Program-made: the position numbers and the translations under genes
Notes under the pieces: generated by a model
What the model was told of the DNA's origin: nothing
Seen by the model: the letters and a program-made list of their open reading frames with translations, nothing else
The model's database searches: none
Shown: one piece after another, positions 56,328 to 64,000 of the stretch
Position numbering within the stretch: position 1 is the first letter of the stretch
Layout: every line of letters begins with the position of its first letter
Assembly: GCA_963576735.1 (NCBI GenBank)
Contig: OY755177.1
Span: 7,192,001-7,256,000 of the forward strand
Source: Bedellia somnulentella
Taxonomy: Eukaryota; Arthropoda; Insecta; Lepidoptera; Bedelliidae
Direction of reading: 5' to 3'
Length of the DNA stretch: 64,000 nt

Positions 56328-59300
56328 AACATAACATAACATAACATATACTCACGCCATTAATTCCCATTGGGGTAGGCAGAGACTATCGATCGCCACT
56401 TCGCACGATCCTGACAAACCTCTCTAGCTTCGTTTACATCCATCAATCTTTTCATACATGCTCTTTTATTCTTCATACTTCGGACGCCAGCCTTTTTGAG
56501 CACACTCTCAATTTGGTCCAAGTGTGTTCTCCGTGGTCGTCCTCTACTAACATTACCATCCACACTAGCTCTATAGATCCCTTTTACCAATTTTCTATCA
56601 TCCATCCTCTCTATGTGCCCAAACCATCTCAACATTCCTTTTTCTATCTTTCTTACAATATCATCTTTCACACCACACTTTTCACGAATAACACTATTTC
56701 TCACTCGGTCACACAATCTAACATTACAAATTTTTCTGAGGGACCTCATCTCTACTGCATTCACTCTGCTCTCATGCTTCTTCTGCCACACCCAACATTC
56801 GCTTCCATACATAAGCGTAGGAACAAGAACAGCATCATGCACAGCCATTCGGGCCTTTTCAGACACCGATTGACTGATCATTAGGCTATTCATTGCTCCA
56901 TTTACCGCATTACCCTTTTTCACTCTTCTTTCAATGTCTTCATCACATTTTCCATCCCTTGTAAACAAACTTCCCAGATATACAAACTCCTTCACCTGTT
57001 CCACATCCTTACCATCAATCGCAATCACGCATTCTGTCACATCTTCCTGTCTCTCAAAAACCATCGTTTTGGTCTTATCCACATTCACCCTCATTCCCTT
57101 TCTTACAAAAGACTCACATGCAATATTCATCATCTTTTGCAACTCTTCTGCCGATGATGCAAGTAGCACTTGATCGTCAGCATACAAGAGGCATTTAATG
57201 ATGAATCCACCCATTCTTAGTCCATAATCACTTTCACGCAACTCTGTCAAACAGTCATCCATGAACAAATTGAAGAGCCACGGAGAAGCAACACATCCCT
57301 GTCGGACACCCCTAGAGATTCCGAACCAGTCAGTGTTTTCCCCGTTTACTCTTACACATGCACTAGAATCCTCATAGAGTGATACCAATGCACGTATAAG
57401 TTGACTCCCCAAACCGAACTTGGATAACACCTCCCATAAACACTTTCTTACCACCCTATCATACGCCTTCTCTAAATCAATGAAGGAGCAATACACCTTT
57501 TGGTTCTTAGCTAAGAACTTTTCGGTGATGCTCCTTAGAGAGAAGATTTGATCCATACATCCCATTCCTTTCCTAAATCCCGCTTGCACATCCCATATTT
57601 TCTCATCAGTTTCATTCATCACTCTTTCAATCAGTACCTTAGCATACAATTTACCAACAATGCTGAGTAAACTGATGCCGCGGTAGTTTTTAGCCTCTTG
57701 GTGTGACCCCTTTCCTTTATATAGAGGCACAATCACCGCCTTGCACCAATCTCGTGGAACTTTGCCACTCGACCAGCATTTTTGGAAAAGGAAGTACAAC
57801 CAAGAAGCCACCAACCCTTTACCAGCCCTCAGCATTTCGATAGTAATCCTATCATACCCTGCCGCCTTCCCTACTTTCATACTTTTCATTGCTTTCATTA
57901 TTTCTTCCATACTAATCTCACTGTCACTGAAATCACCCATCTCTTCGTTCCAATCAACATTACTGTCGATTGGCGGAGAAATGGATGCATCCTCTTTTTC
58001 AAACAGTCCCTCAAAATAATTCTTCCATACCCGTTTCATGCTACTTCCATCCGTCGCCAATTCACCCTGTTCATCTCTTATTACACTCACTCTCGTGTTT
58101 TGGGAAACTCCCTTTTCCTTCCGGATATACTTCCAGAATAACTTTTGGTTATTCCGGAAATTATCAGAAAGTTTCCTCTCACACCACTCTTGCAAATCCC
58201 GCTTTTTCTTTTCTATTTTCTTCTTCACCTCATTCTTAACTCTCTTATATTCATCTTCACTTTTCTGCACTACATCGTCAGTCACACTCGCATTCATCCG
58301 TTTACTAGCTTTAATCGCTAGTAAATCTAACCACGCTTTCTTCTTATCTCCAACCGCCTCTTTCACAACTTTATCCCACCAACTTGTTGGTGGTCTATTT
58401 GACCTTTTACACACTCCACAAACTTCCGTCGCACATTCAACCATTGTCGATTTGAGCACATCCCATACTTCTTCTATTTCCATTTCATCCTTCATCTCCA
58501 CGCAACTTAGTCTATCATCCAATTTCCTCACGTATTCATCTCTGATATTTTCATCTTCTTGCAGTTTTTCCACTTTTATTCTCGCAAAATCCGTTGTTGA
58601 CACTTTAGGCCTGTGACGCCAACGCGTACACAGACCCCTTAATCGTGATATAACGAGAAAGTGATCTGTGCCAACGTTCGTGCCCCTATAGACCCTGGTG
58701 TCAACAACCTTTGCTCTCAGCCTTTCATCAACGATCACAAAATCAATCATACTTCTCTCGCTTCCCCTCTGTCTTGTATACATATGGATATCTTTGTGTT
58801 TAAACAACGTGTTTGTAACACAAAGATTCCTCTCCAAACATACCTCAATCAATTTCTCACCATTCTCATTCATCCTTTGATCGCCAAACTTTCCTAAAAC
58901 TCTTTCGCAACCGTTGCGTGACACACCAACCCAGCCATTAAAATCTCCTAACATTATAAGTCTCTCATTCTGATCACACCCATTCACAACATCGTCTAAC
59001 AGATTCCAAAACTCCTCCCTCTCGGATAGGGATTTAGACATGTCCGGAGCATAAACGCAAATTATGCGCATCCGGACTAGTCCCAATTTCACCTTAATCC
59101 ACAGGAGCCTTGGACTCACACATTCGTAATCTTTCATACACTGAGCCATCCTTTCAGATATCAGAAGTCCCACTCCTTGGCTAGCTCGGTCACTGTCAGC
59201 GACTCCAGACCAGATTGCTGTGATGTTGCCAAGTTGTGAAACTTCCTTTCCCTTACGCTTCGTCTCATTTAAACATAGAAAATCCAGTTTTCTTTCATTC

Positions 59301-59435
59301 ATAATCATACATACTTCATCTAATTTTTCAAACATTCCTCCACATACATTCATCGTACTGAAGCGGGTCTCTTTAGCCCACTTTTCGCCCCGTGAGAAAC
59401 CACGGCGTGATGAGTGGCGAGCTACATCGCCGCTC
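56328..59435 (-). mobile_element. RTE LINE, near full length, recent insertion
   Basis: Flanked by gctattaaattt at 56316-56327 and 59436-59447, a perfect 12-bp duplication. The minus-strand element ends SAYPNGN-stop, a 31-base 3' UTR (taatggcgtgagtatatg) and (TTATG)n. Its left part is coding up to the 5' duplication, so the 5' end is slightly truncated or the element has almost no 5' UTR. 5' and 3' fragments of the same family occur at 4075, 17155 and 46464. Confidence 0.95.
56360..59353 (-). CDS. RTE endonuclease/reverse transcriptase polyprotein, intact 997 codons
   Basis: AP-type endonuclease at residues 1-240: NVCGG, LNETKRKG near 28, GDFNGW 136-141, DFVIVDERL near 204, GTDH 228-231. RT from about 480: GKAAGYDRIT, NYRGISLL, FIDLEKAYD 624-632, GVRQGCVASPWLF 682-694, catalytic YADD 724-727, VYLGSLFT. 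The C-terminal region is LRWFGHIERMDD and GRPRRTHLDQIE. In the family it nicks genomic DNA and copies its own RNA there. No stop or frameshift. The frame stays open above the first ATG (GEKWAKETRFST precedes MNVCGG), so translation probably starts upstream. It lies antisense in intron 3 of the receptor gene. Confidence 0.93.
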   Translation of the reverse strand: MNVCGGMFEKLDEVCMIMNERKLDFLCLNETKRKGKEVSQLGNITAIWSGVADSDRASQGVGLLISERMAQCMKDYECVSPRLLWIKVKLGLVRMRIICVYAPDMSKSLSEREEFWNLLDDVVNGCDQNERLIMLGDFNGWVGVSRNGCERVLGKFGDQRMNENGEKLIEVCLERNLCVTNTLFKHKDIHMYTRQRGSERSMIDFVIVDERLRAKVVDTRVYRGTNVGTDHFLVISRLRGLCTRWRHRPKVSTTDFARIKVEKLQEDENIRDEYVRKLDDRLSCVEMKDEMEIEEVWDVLKSTMVECATEVCGVCKRSNRPPTSWWDKVVKEAVGDKKKAWLDLLAIKASKRMNASVTDDVVQKSEDEYKRVKNEVKKKIEKKKRDLQEWCERKLSDNFRNNQKLFWKYIRKEKGVSQNTRVSVIRDEQGELATDGSSMKRVWKNYFEGLFEKEDASISPPIDSNVDWNEEMGDFSDSEISMEEIMKAMKSMKVGKAAGYDRITIEMLRAGKGLVASWLYFLFQKCWSSGKVPRDWCKAVIVPLYKGKGSHQEAKNYRGISLLSIVGKLYAKVLIERVMNETDEKIWDVQAGFRKGMGCMDQIFSLRSITEKFLAKNQKVYCSFIDLEKAYDRVVRKCLWEVLSKFGLGSQLIRALVSLYEDSSACVRVNGENTDWFGISRGVRQGCVASPWLFNLFMDDCLTELRESDYGLRMGGFIIKCLLYADDQVLLASSAEELQKMMNIACESFVRKGMRVNVDKTKTMVFERQEDVTECVIAIDGKDVEQVKEFVYLGSLFTRDGKCDEDIERRVKKGNAVNGAMNSLMISQSVSEKARMAVHDAVLVPTLMYGSECWVWQKKHESRVNAVEMRSLRKICNVRLCDRVRNSVIREKCGVKDDIVRKIEKGMLRWFGHIERMDDRKLVKGIYRASVDGNVSRGRPRRTHLDQIESVLKKAGVRSMKNKRACMKRLMDVNEAREVCQDRAKWRSIVSAYPNGN

Positions 59436-59447
59436 GCTATTAAATTT

Positions 59448-59560
59448 CTTCCAATATAAGGCTACTTACAGTTTGGGGTAATAAGTCATTGTTGGTCGAT
59501 GTGGCTGAATACCCATCACCCCCATCCTTTATATAACTGAGTGGCTGACATATTCCTGTG
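59448..59560 (+). mobile_element. Old SINE-A remnant
   Basis: tgttggtcgatgtggctgaa, tacccatcacccccatcctt; heavily worn. Confidence 0.4.
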
Positions 59561-60282
59561 GTTGAATATATTTATTCATGCCATTTGTTTCTAAATCACC
59601 ATAAAAACACAGACTTGCATTTAACAATATAAAGCATCAGGTTAAATAAGGATCTAAAATTTGAGTACTGCTGTAATGACAGTTGGACCCTCGAAACCTT
59701 TGCAATCGAAATGCTCTCAGTTGTAGTAAACTTTTGTTTTTCAATATATATGTCGCAGTCAACTTGTTAAATCTCTTAATTAATTGAATGCCGAATCCAT
59801 TCATTAAAAGCCTGTGCGAACGACCTTAAGAACAACGGACATTGATCAAAACTTTTTTTTTACTTATTAAATTTCTTGCAAGCTCCTAAAAGGTAGAATT
59901 TATACAAAATCTTCTTTTAGTGGGCGTTAGAAATGCCTTTTTTCCTTTTTGACATTACATTAAAAAATTATTTTATATAACAATTTTATTGAAAGTAATA
60001 AGATCATTACTGATACTGATTCTGTGTGCTGGAATATCTTACTCTATTACCAAGATAAACATCTCAACATAACATAAGAAACATGGAAATAATCAAACTT
60101 GATAAGCTGTTTCTGGTCAACAACACAAGAACAAATTACGAAGTGCAAGACAACAAATTTAATTTTCATGCAAAGCTGCAAACTTATGAAATTATTATGT
60201 TTATCTTTTGTTGTCAACAAGTTTTATGCATAGTTTACTAAGAGAGTACTTAATGGAAGCGAAAATACTTTTATTTCCAAAA
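59561..60282. other. No recognised feature
   Basis: AT-rich intron sequence. Confidence 0.55.
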
Positions 60283-60296
60283 GTATAAGTATATTA

Positions 60297-60664
60297 ACAA
60301 CCGTGATAGCCCAGTGGGTAGAACACTCGGTTATCGTGCAAACGACTAGTGTTCAAATCCTGGGTCGGGCCTACACCAATTTGTCTTTTCTAAAGATATA
60401 TGTGTGGTTAATTTATCATGGTTGTTAACGGTGAGGGAAAACATCGTGAGGAAACCCACATGGCTGAGTTGTACTTAGTCATGTGACAGTGTATTCGTAC
60501 AAAACGGCGATAGGCCTGCCCCCTATCACATGAGTACACTATCCATGCAAAACGTGGGTACTCTGAACACCGGGTGACAAAGTCACGTGATGTTCAGAAG
60601 TATTAGTACCTCTGCCAACCCCTCCGGGGATATTCGGCGTGAACGTTTATGTTTATGTATTTAT
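60297..60664 (+). mobile_element. SINE-B reference copy with 14-bp duplication
   Basis: Flanked by gtataagtatatta at 60283-60296 and 60665-60678. Head gtgatagcccagtgggtaga with A-box-like TAGCCCAGTGGG and B-box-like GTGTTCAAATCC, so Pol III transcription is likely. The body follows with ggtgagggaaaacatcgtga (a core common in lepidopteran SINEs), then cgtgatgttcagaagtatta. The tail is ctctgccaacccctccgggg, atattcggcgtgaacgttta and TTATG-type repeats. 368 bp, non-coding. Confidence 0.92.
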
Positions 60665-60850
60665 GTATAAGTATATTATAATTGTTTTTGATAAAATTGC
60701 CTTCATTTTAGCCACTATATTATGATAAATACAACAAGAAAATATAACGTGTTGAATTATATGATTAATATATTATTAGGAAAGATTAAATTAGAAAAAA
60801 GGAGGGATAATAGCAATAAACAACACTAGGGCCAACTACCATATACGCTA

Positions 60851-61480
60851 TAAAATAACTTTTAACAAAAAGAAAACCGACTTCATAGTGGGAAAAACAA
60901 TCGAAAATAAACAATCTAGTACTAAAAAGTACGAAATAAGTTTTTTAATTGAATATGAGTACTGTGATTAATACCTTTGCAATTACTTTATTCCACACGC
61001 GTCTGTTCAACCTACCTAAATGTTCAAAATTATCTTAAATTAATTTGTGAGCCGGTGCCAGCCTGCGTGATGATACTGATGATTGGCAATAACAAGTGTG
61101 TATTTCGCACTTCATACACCCCCACAACTACAATGTAGGATACCTTGTAGTTGTGGGGTAAATTTATTTTTGTACGTATTACCATTTAAAACATTAGGCA
61201 ATAGATATATAGTGTTTAGATTGTAATAAATCAGAGATAGATAGTAGTGAATTCATCACTTTTGTTTGACTGGCACCGACTCAAAAATTAATTTAAGAGA
61301 ATTTCGAATGTTTAGGTAGGTTGAACTGACGCGTGTGGAATAAAGAAATTGCAAAAGTATTAATCACAGTAGTCATATTCAATTAAAAAACTTATTTCGT
61401 ACTTTTTAGTACTAGATTGTTTATTTTCGATTGTTTTTCCCACTATGAAGTCGGTTTTCTTTTTGTTAAAAGTTATTTTA
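60851..61480. mobile_element. Symmetric foldback element (family J)
   Basis: Arms 60851-61060 and 61271-61480 (210 bp each) are reverse complements with few mismatches, starting taaaataacttttaacaaaa and including agaaaaccgacttcatagtg. The 210-bp centre contains its own hairpin (ccccacaactacaa at 61120-61133 with 61145-61158). Confidence 0.9.
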
Positions 61481-61678
61481 TTTTACGAGTTTTAGAGATG
61501 GGTAGACCTGGCAAAGATGCCTCTCGTATGAGGCAGTGCGACGGTTACTGTATTTATTCTTCGTATTTCTATTATTATACGATATTAAATAGGCTCAACC
61601 ATAATTATGTAACTTTACATTGTTCTTGAAATCCCTCGAAAGGCGATGGTCTACAATTCTACATCTCAAGAAAGACTC
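61481..61678. other. Unassigned sequence next to the foldback
   Basis: Short; continues toward the next SINE-B. No assignment. Confidence 0.4.
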
Positions 61679-61842
61679 AAACGTTCACGCCGAATATCCC
61701 CGAAGGGGTTAGCAGAGGTAGTAATACTTCTGTATATCACGTGACATTGTCACCTGTTGTTCAGAGTACTCACGCTTTGCTTGGACCCACGTTCTCACGT
61801 TATATCGGCGTTTTGAACAAATACACTGTCACATGATTGAGA
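61679..61842 (-). mobile_element. SINE-B tail half
   Basis: aaacgttcacgccgaatatc, ccccgaaggggttagcagag; head and core missing. Confidence 0.8.
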
Positions 61843-62310
61843 GTTTCGACAGTCCCCTCGATTTCCTGAGATGCCATCATCAGATCCTGGTCTCATGGTA
61901 CTTTCTCGGTAACAATAACATAACAAAAGAAATGTTGAGTGAACCTGTACGAGTACTTCTCTTCATAAAAGCTACGAAGAGGAGCATAAATTTTAATGGA
62001 ACGGTGAAAGAGCTGTTTCCTAACTCCTAGTGATTAAGGACCCACACCTTCCATCATCAGCTTAGCAGCATAACAATATGATTTTCAGAAGCAAATGCCA
62101 ATATAAGTTCAGAAAATATGCAAAACGCGGTACATTTGCCTATAAAATTTCAAGGTTCCCCTCAATTTCTCCGGGAGTATCTTCTTTCGAACAAAAAAAT
62201 AATAATCAAAATCGGTTCACAAATGGCGAAGTAATCGGCGAACAAACATAAAAAAAAAATATACGGTCGAATTGAGAACACTCCTTTTTTTGAAGTCGGT
62301 TAAAAACCGC
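61843..62310. mobile_element. Lepidopteran-type 'GAAGTCGGTTAAAAA' repeat
   Basis: cccctcgatttcctgagatg, catcatcagatcctggtctc, aaaatcggttcacaaatggc and tttttgaagtcggttaaaaa form a repeat I recall as common in moth and butterfly genomes. It shares the aaccgacttca end motif with foldback J. The class is uncertain. Confidence 0.5.
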
Positions 62311-62823
62311 AGTCATCCAAAGTCTGGAGAATAAAATAATTTAACTAAAAAGAATTAAAAATTAAAATGAAGCTCGAGAGAAATATTACGGTCGTAGCTT
62401 GCCTTTTCCTTTGAGAATTGTTGTAATATGATAAAAGAATATGCGGTAAAAGTATGCCTGTATTGTAAAAGAAATATGAATAGTTTTTTGAATAGTTCAT
62501 GCTTTCGTTTGTTATAATTTAATTGTTTTTATGACATAAAAAGTAAACATAAAATGTACATGCTCACTTATTACACATATTTATTTGAAGATCTAAATAA
62601 GTTACCATTTTTTTTAAATAACTTATTTAAAATCCTAAGAGATACAGTGACTACTTAATAAATACAACAAACAATAATCAGTTATATTTTCATAAAAGAT
62701 TAATTACTATCAAAATCTTAACTTTTCGCCACATACATATCTAAATCCAACAAAAAATTATATTATCAACTACAAAACTTTACCGCGATTACATCCATAC
62801 TAATAATTGAATACTGTCTTCAG
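62311..62823. other. End of intron 3; no recognised feature
   Basis: AT-rich to the acceptor actgtcttcag at 62823. Confidence 0.55.
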
Positions 62824-62931
62824 AGCAAGGCCTCAAACGGCGTAGTTGGGCAGGAGCCGACCCTCAACATGTGGGAGCGTCCGCGAGCGTACTCCAACCG
62901 ATACGAATCGTGGGACAATAGCCATCTACAG
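62824..62931 (+). CDS. Cad96Ca: Cadherin receptor kinase, juxtamembrane exon
   Basis: cttcag|AGCAAG to CTACAG|gttagt, exactly 36 codons, phase 0 both ends. Encodes SKASNGVVGQEPTLN then MWERPRAYSNRYESWDNSHL, cytoplasmic. The Tyr-containing WERPRAYSNRYESW block matches my memory of the Cad96Ca juxtamembrane region. The Tyr residues could be phosphorylation sites (inference). Confidence 0.85.
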
Positions 62932-63310
62932 GTTAGTCTTTGAGTCCTTGCTCTGGTTATATCTAATACATGAAATTCACGTGTACAGTGTTTGTCACCA
63001 AATTTCTCCGAAACGGCTAAACCAATTTAAATGAAATTTGGCATACACATTCGTTAGGTCCGAGAATAGGCTTATAACAATATTATACTTTTAAGTGATA
63101 AGGGTTTTACGCCACTAACATTTTATTTATATTTTATCGACTAGAATTTCCTATATGGCAAAACAACGTATACCGGTTTCCGCTAGTTATATATAAAATT
63201 ATGGCCTTACACATGATTTAATATGAAACGTAGCATCGTACCTAAGTAAAAAAATATCGTTAAACGTAGGTACTCTTTTTTTCAAAATGTCTTGCTAAAT
63301 TAACATAAAT
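62932..63310. other. Start of intron 4; no recognised feature
   Basis: AT-rich; intron 4 spans 62932-63946. Confidence 0.55.
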
Positions 63311-63323
63311 TAATTTACCCAAA

Positions 63324-63682
63324 TGCGACATGATAGTCCAGTGGGTAAGAACACCCGCCCGAAAAACAGAAGGGCGTGAGTTCCAATCCTGGGACGGGCC
63401 TACACCAATTTGTCTTTTCTAAAGTCATATGTGTGGTTAATTTATCATGGTTGCTAACGGTGAGGGAAAACATCGTGAGGAAACCCACATGGCTGAGTTG
63501 TACTTAGTCATGTGACAGTGTATTCGTACAAAACGGCGATAGGCCTGCCCCCTATCACGTGAGTACACTGTCTAAGCAAAACGTGGGTACCTTCTCTGGA
63601 AACTAGATGGCGCTTGCCATGTGAGTTCAGGAGTATTGGTACCTCTGCCAACCCCTTCGGGGATAAAACGGCGTGAACGTTT
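63324..63682 (+). mobile_element. SINE-B copy, subfamily B2, with 13-bp duplication
   Basis: 359 bp flanked by taatttacccaaa at 63311-63323 and 63683-63695. Carries the B2-specific segment (ctagatggcgcttgccatgt) in place of the cgtgatgtt block of other copies; its head also has ccgaaaaacagaagggcgtg like the 11101 copy. Confidence 0.9.
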
Positions 63683-63946
63683 TAATTTACCCAAAAATAC
63701 GCAATATGAACAAATATACAACGCACATGTTAAATTATACGTGAAAGTAGCACTGTCAGTCATGATATGAGGAAGATTATTAACCAGAAATTAAGTCAAG
63801 TCATCTTTTTCTAACAACAAAATTTCCTTGTCATATTCAAATAGAAAGGCTGGTTTAACAAATGAAACAACATGGTGATTTAATATAATTTGCAAGAAAA
63901 TCTAAGCATTAATTACTTGTTTACATAACAATAAATGTAATTTCAG

Positions 63947-64000
63947 CTATCGGAAGAGACTACAATAGATGAGAAACAAGAGCCAGAAGATGAGTGGGAG
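63947..64000 (+). CDS. Cad96Ca: Cadherin receptor kinase, exon leading to the kinase domain (partial)
   Basis: Acceptor gtaatttcag|CTATCG; 18 codons in frame to the window edge, LSEETTIDEKQEPEDEWE. In receptor tyrosine kinases a D/E-x-WE(F/I)PR segment lies just before the glycine loop, so the kinase domain should begin a few residues past the edge. This is the main evidence that the gene is a receptor kinase and not a plain cadherin. Confidence 0.8.

Noticed and set aside
56513..59459. Many plus-strand open frames (up to 192 codons)
   Set aside because: All are shadows of the 997-codon minus-strand RTE frame, with biased composition and no domains.

Overview
The window is AT-rich eukaryotic DNA packed with interspersed repeats. 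It looks like a moth or butterfly (Lepidoptera). The grounds are a Dong/R4-type LINE ending in (AAT)n, Helitrons with A|TC...CTAG|T borders, RTE-type LINEs, tRNA-headed SINEs with a lepidopteran-style core, and the 'AAACCGACTTC' repeat class. The species cannot be named from sequence alone.

Host gene. I see one convincing host gene, on the + strand and running off the right edge. Its exons are 40010?-40232 (start codon and signal peptide), 54993-55222, 55599-56078, 62824-62931 and 63947-64000+. Phases agree at every junction. The product has a signal peptide, one cadherin-type ectodomain, a Ser/Thr/Pro-rich stalk, a transmembrane helix and a juxtamembrane segment ending EDEWE, which in receptor tyrosine kinases lies just before the kinase domain. 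The best match from memory is the Cad96Ca (Stitcher) cadherin receptor kinase; the kinase itself would lie beyond the window. A candidate non-coding first exon ends at 16130.

Left part (1-40000). A Dong-like LINE 3' half is broken by a 135-bp near-perfect palindrome. The RNase H end of another LINE follows, then nested Helitrons (4384-6431), a deleted Helitron with a Pif1 helicase remnant (7472-8406) and a tRNA-bearing repeat. The rest is a long series of SINEs, foldback/MITE elements and LINE fragments.

Intron 1 (40233-54992, 14.8 kb). It holds SINEs, a tandem tRNA-cloverleaf repeat, a CGACTAGTCG-rich element, a foldback with ~313-bp arms, and a TIR element interrupted by an RTE LINE whose 5' half is inverted (twin-priming structure with an 11-bp target-site duplication).

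Intron 3 (56079-62823). It holds a recent RTE insertion (56328-59435, minus) with an unbroken 997-codon endonuclease/reverse transcriptase frame and a perfect 12-bp duplication, plus a SINE-B with a 14-bp duplication and a symmetric foldback.

How the repeats relate. Two abundant SINE families, A (about 250 bp) and B (about 360 bp, tRNA-headed), end in the same kind of 3' tail as the intact RTE: CTCTG, a CCCC...GGG hairpin, an outer GGC/GCC-type stem, GCGTGA/GCCGTGA, then ATGT or TTATG repeats. One stem pair changes in a compensatory way between the RTE and SINE-A. The simplest reading is that the RTE enzyme copies both SINE families.
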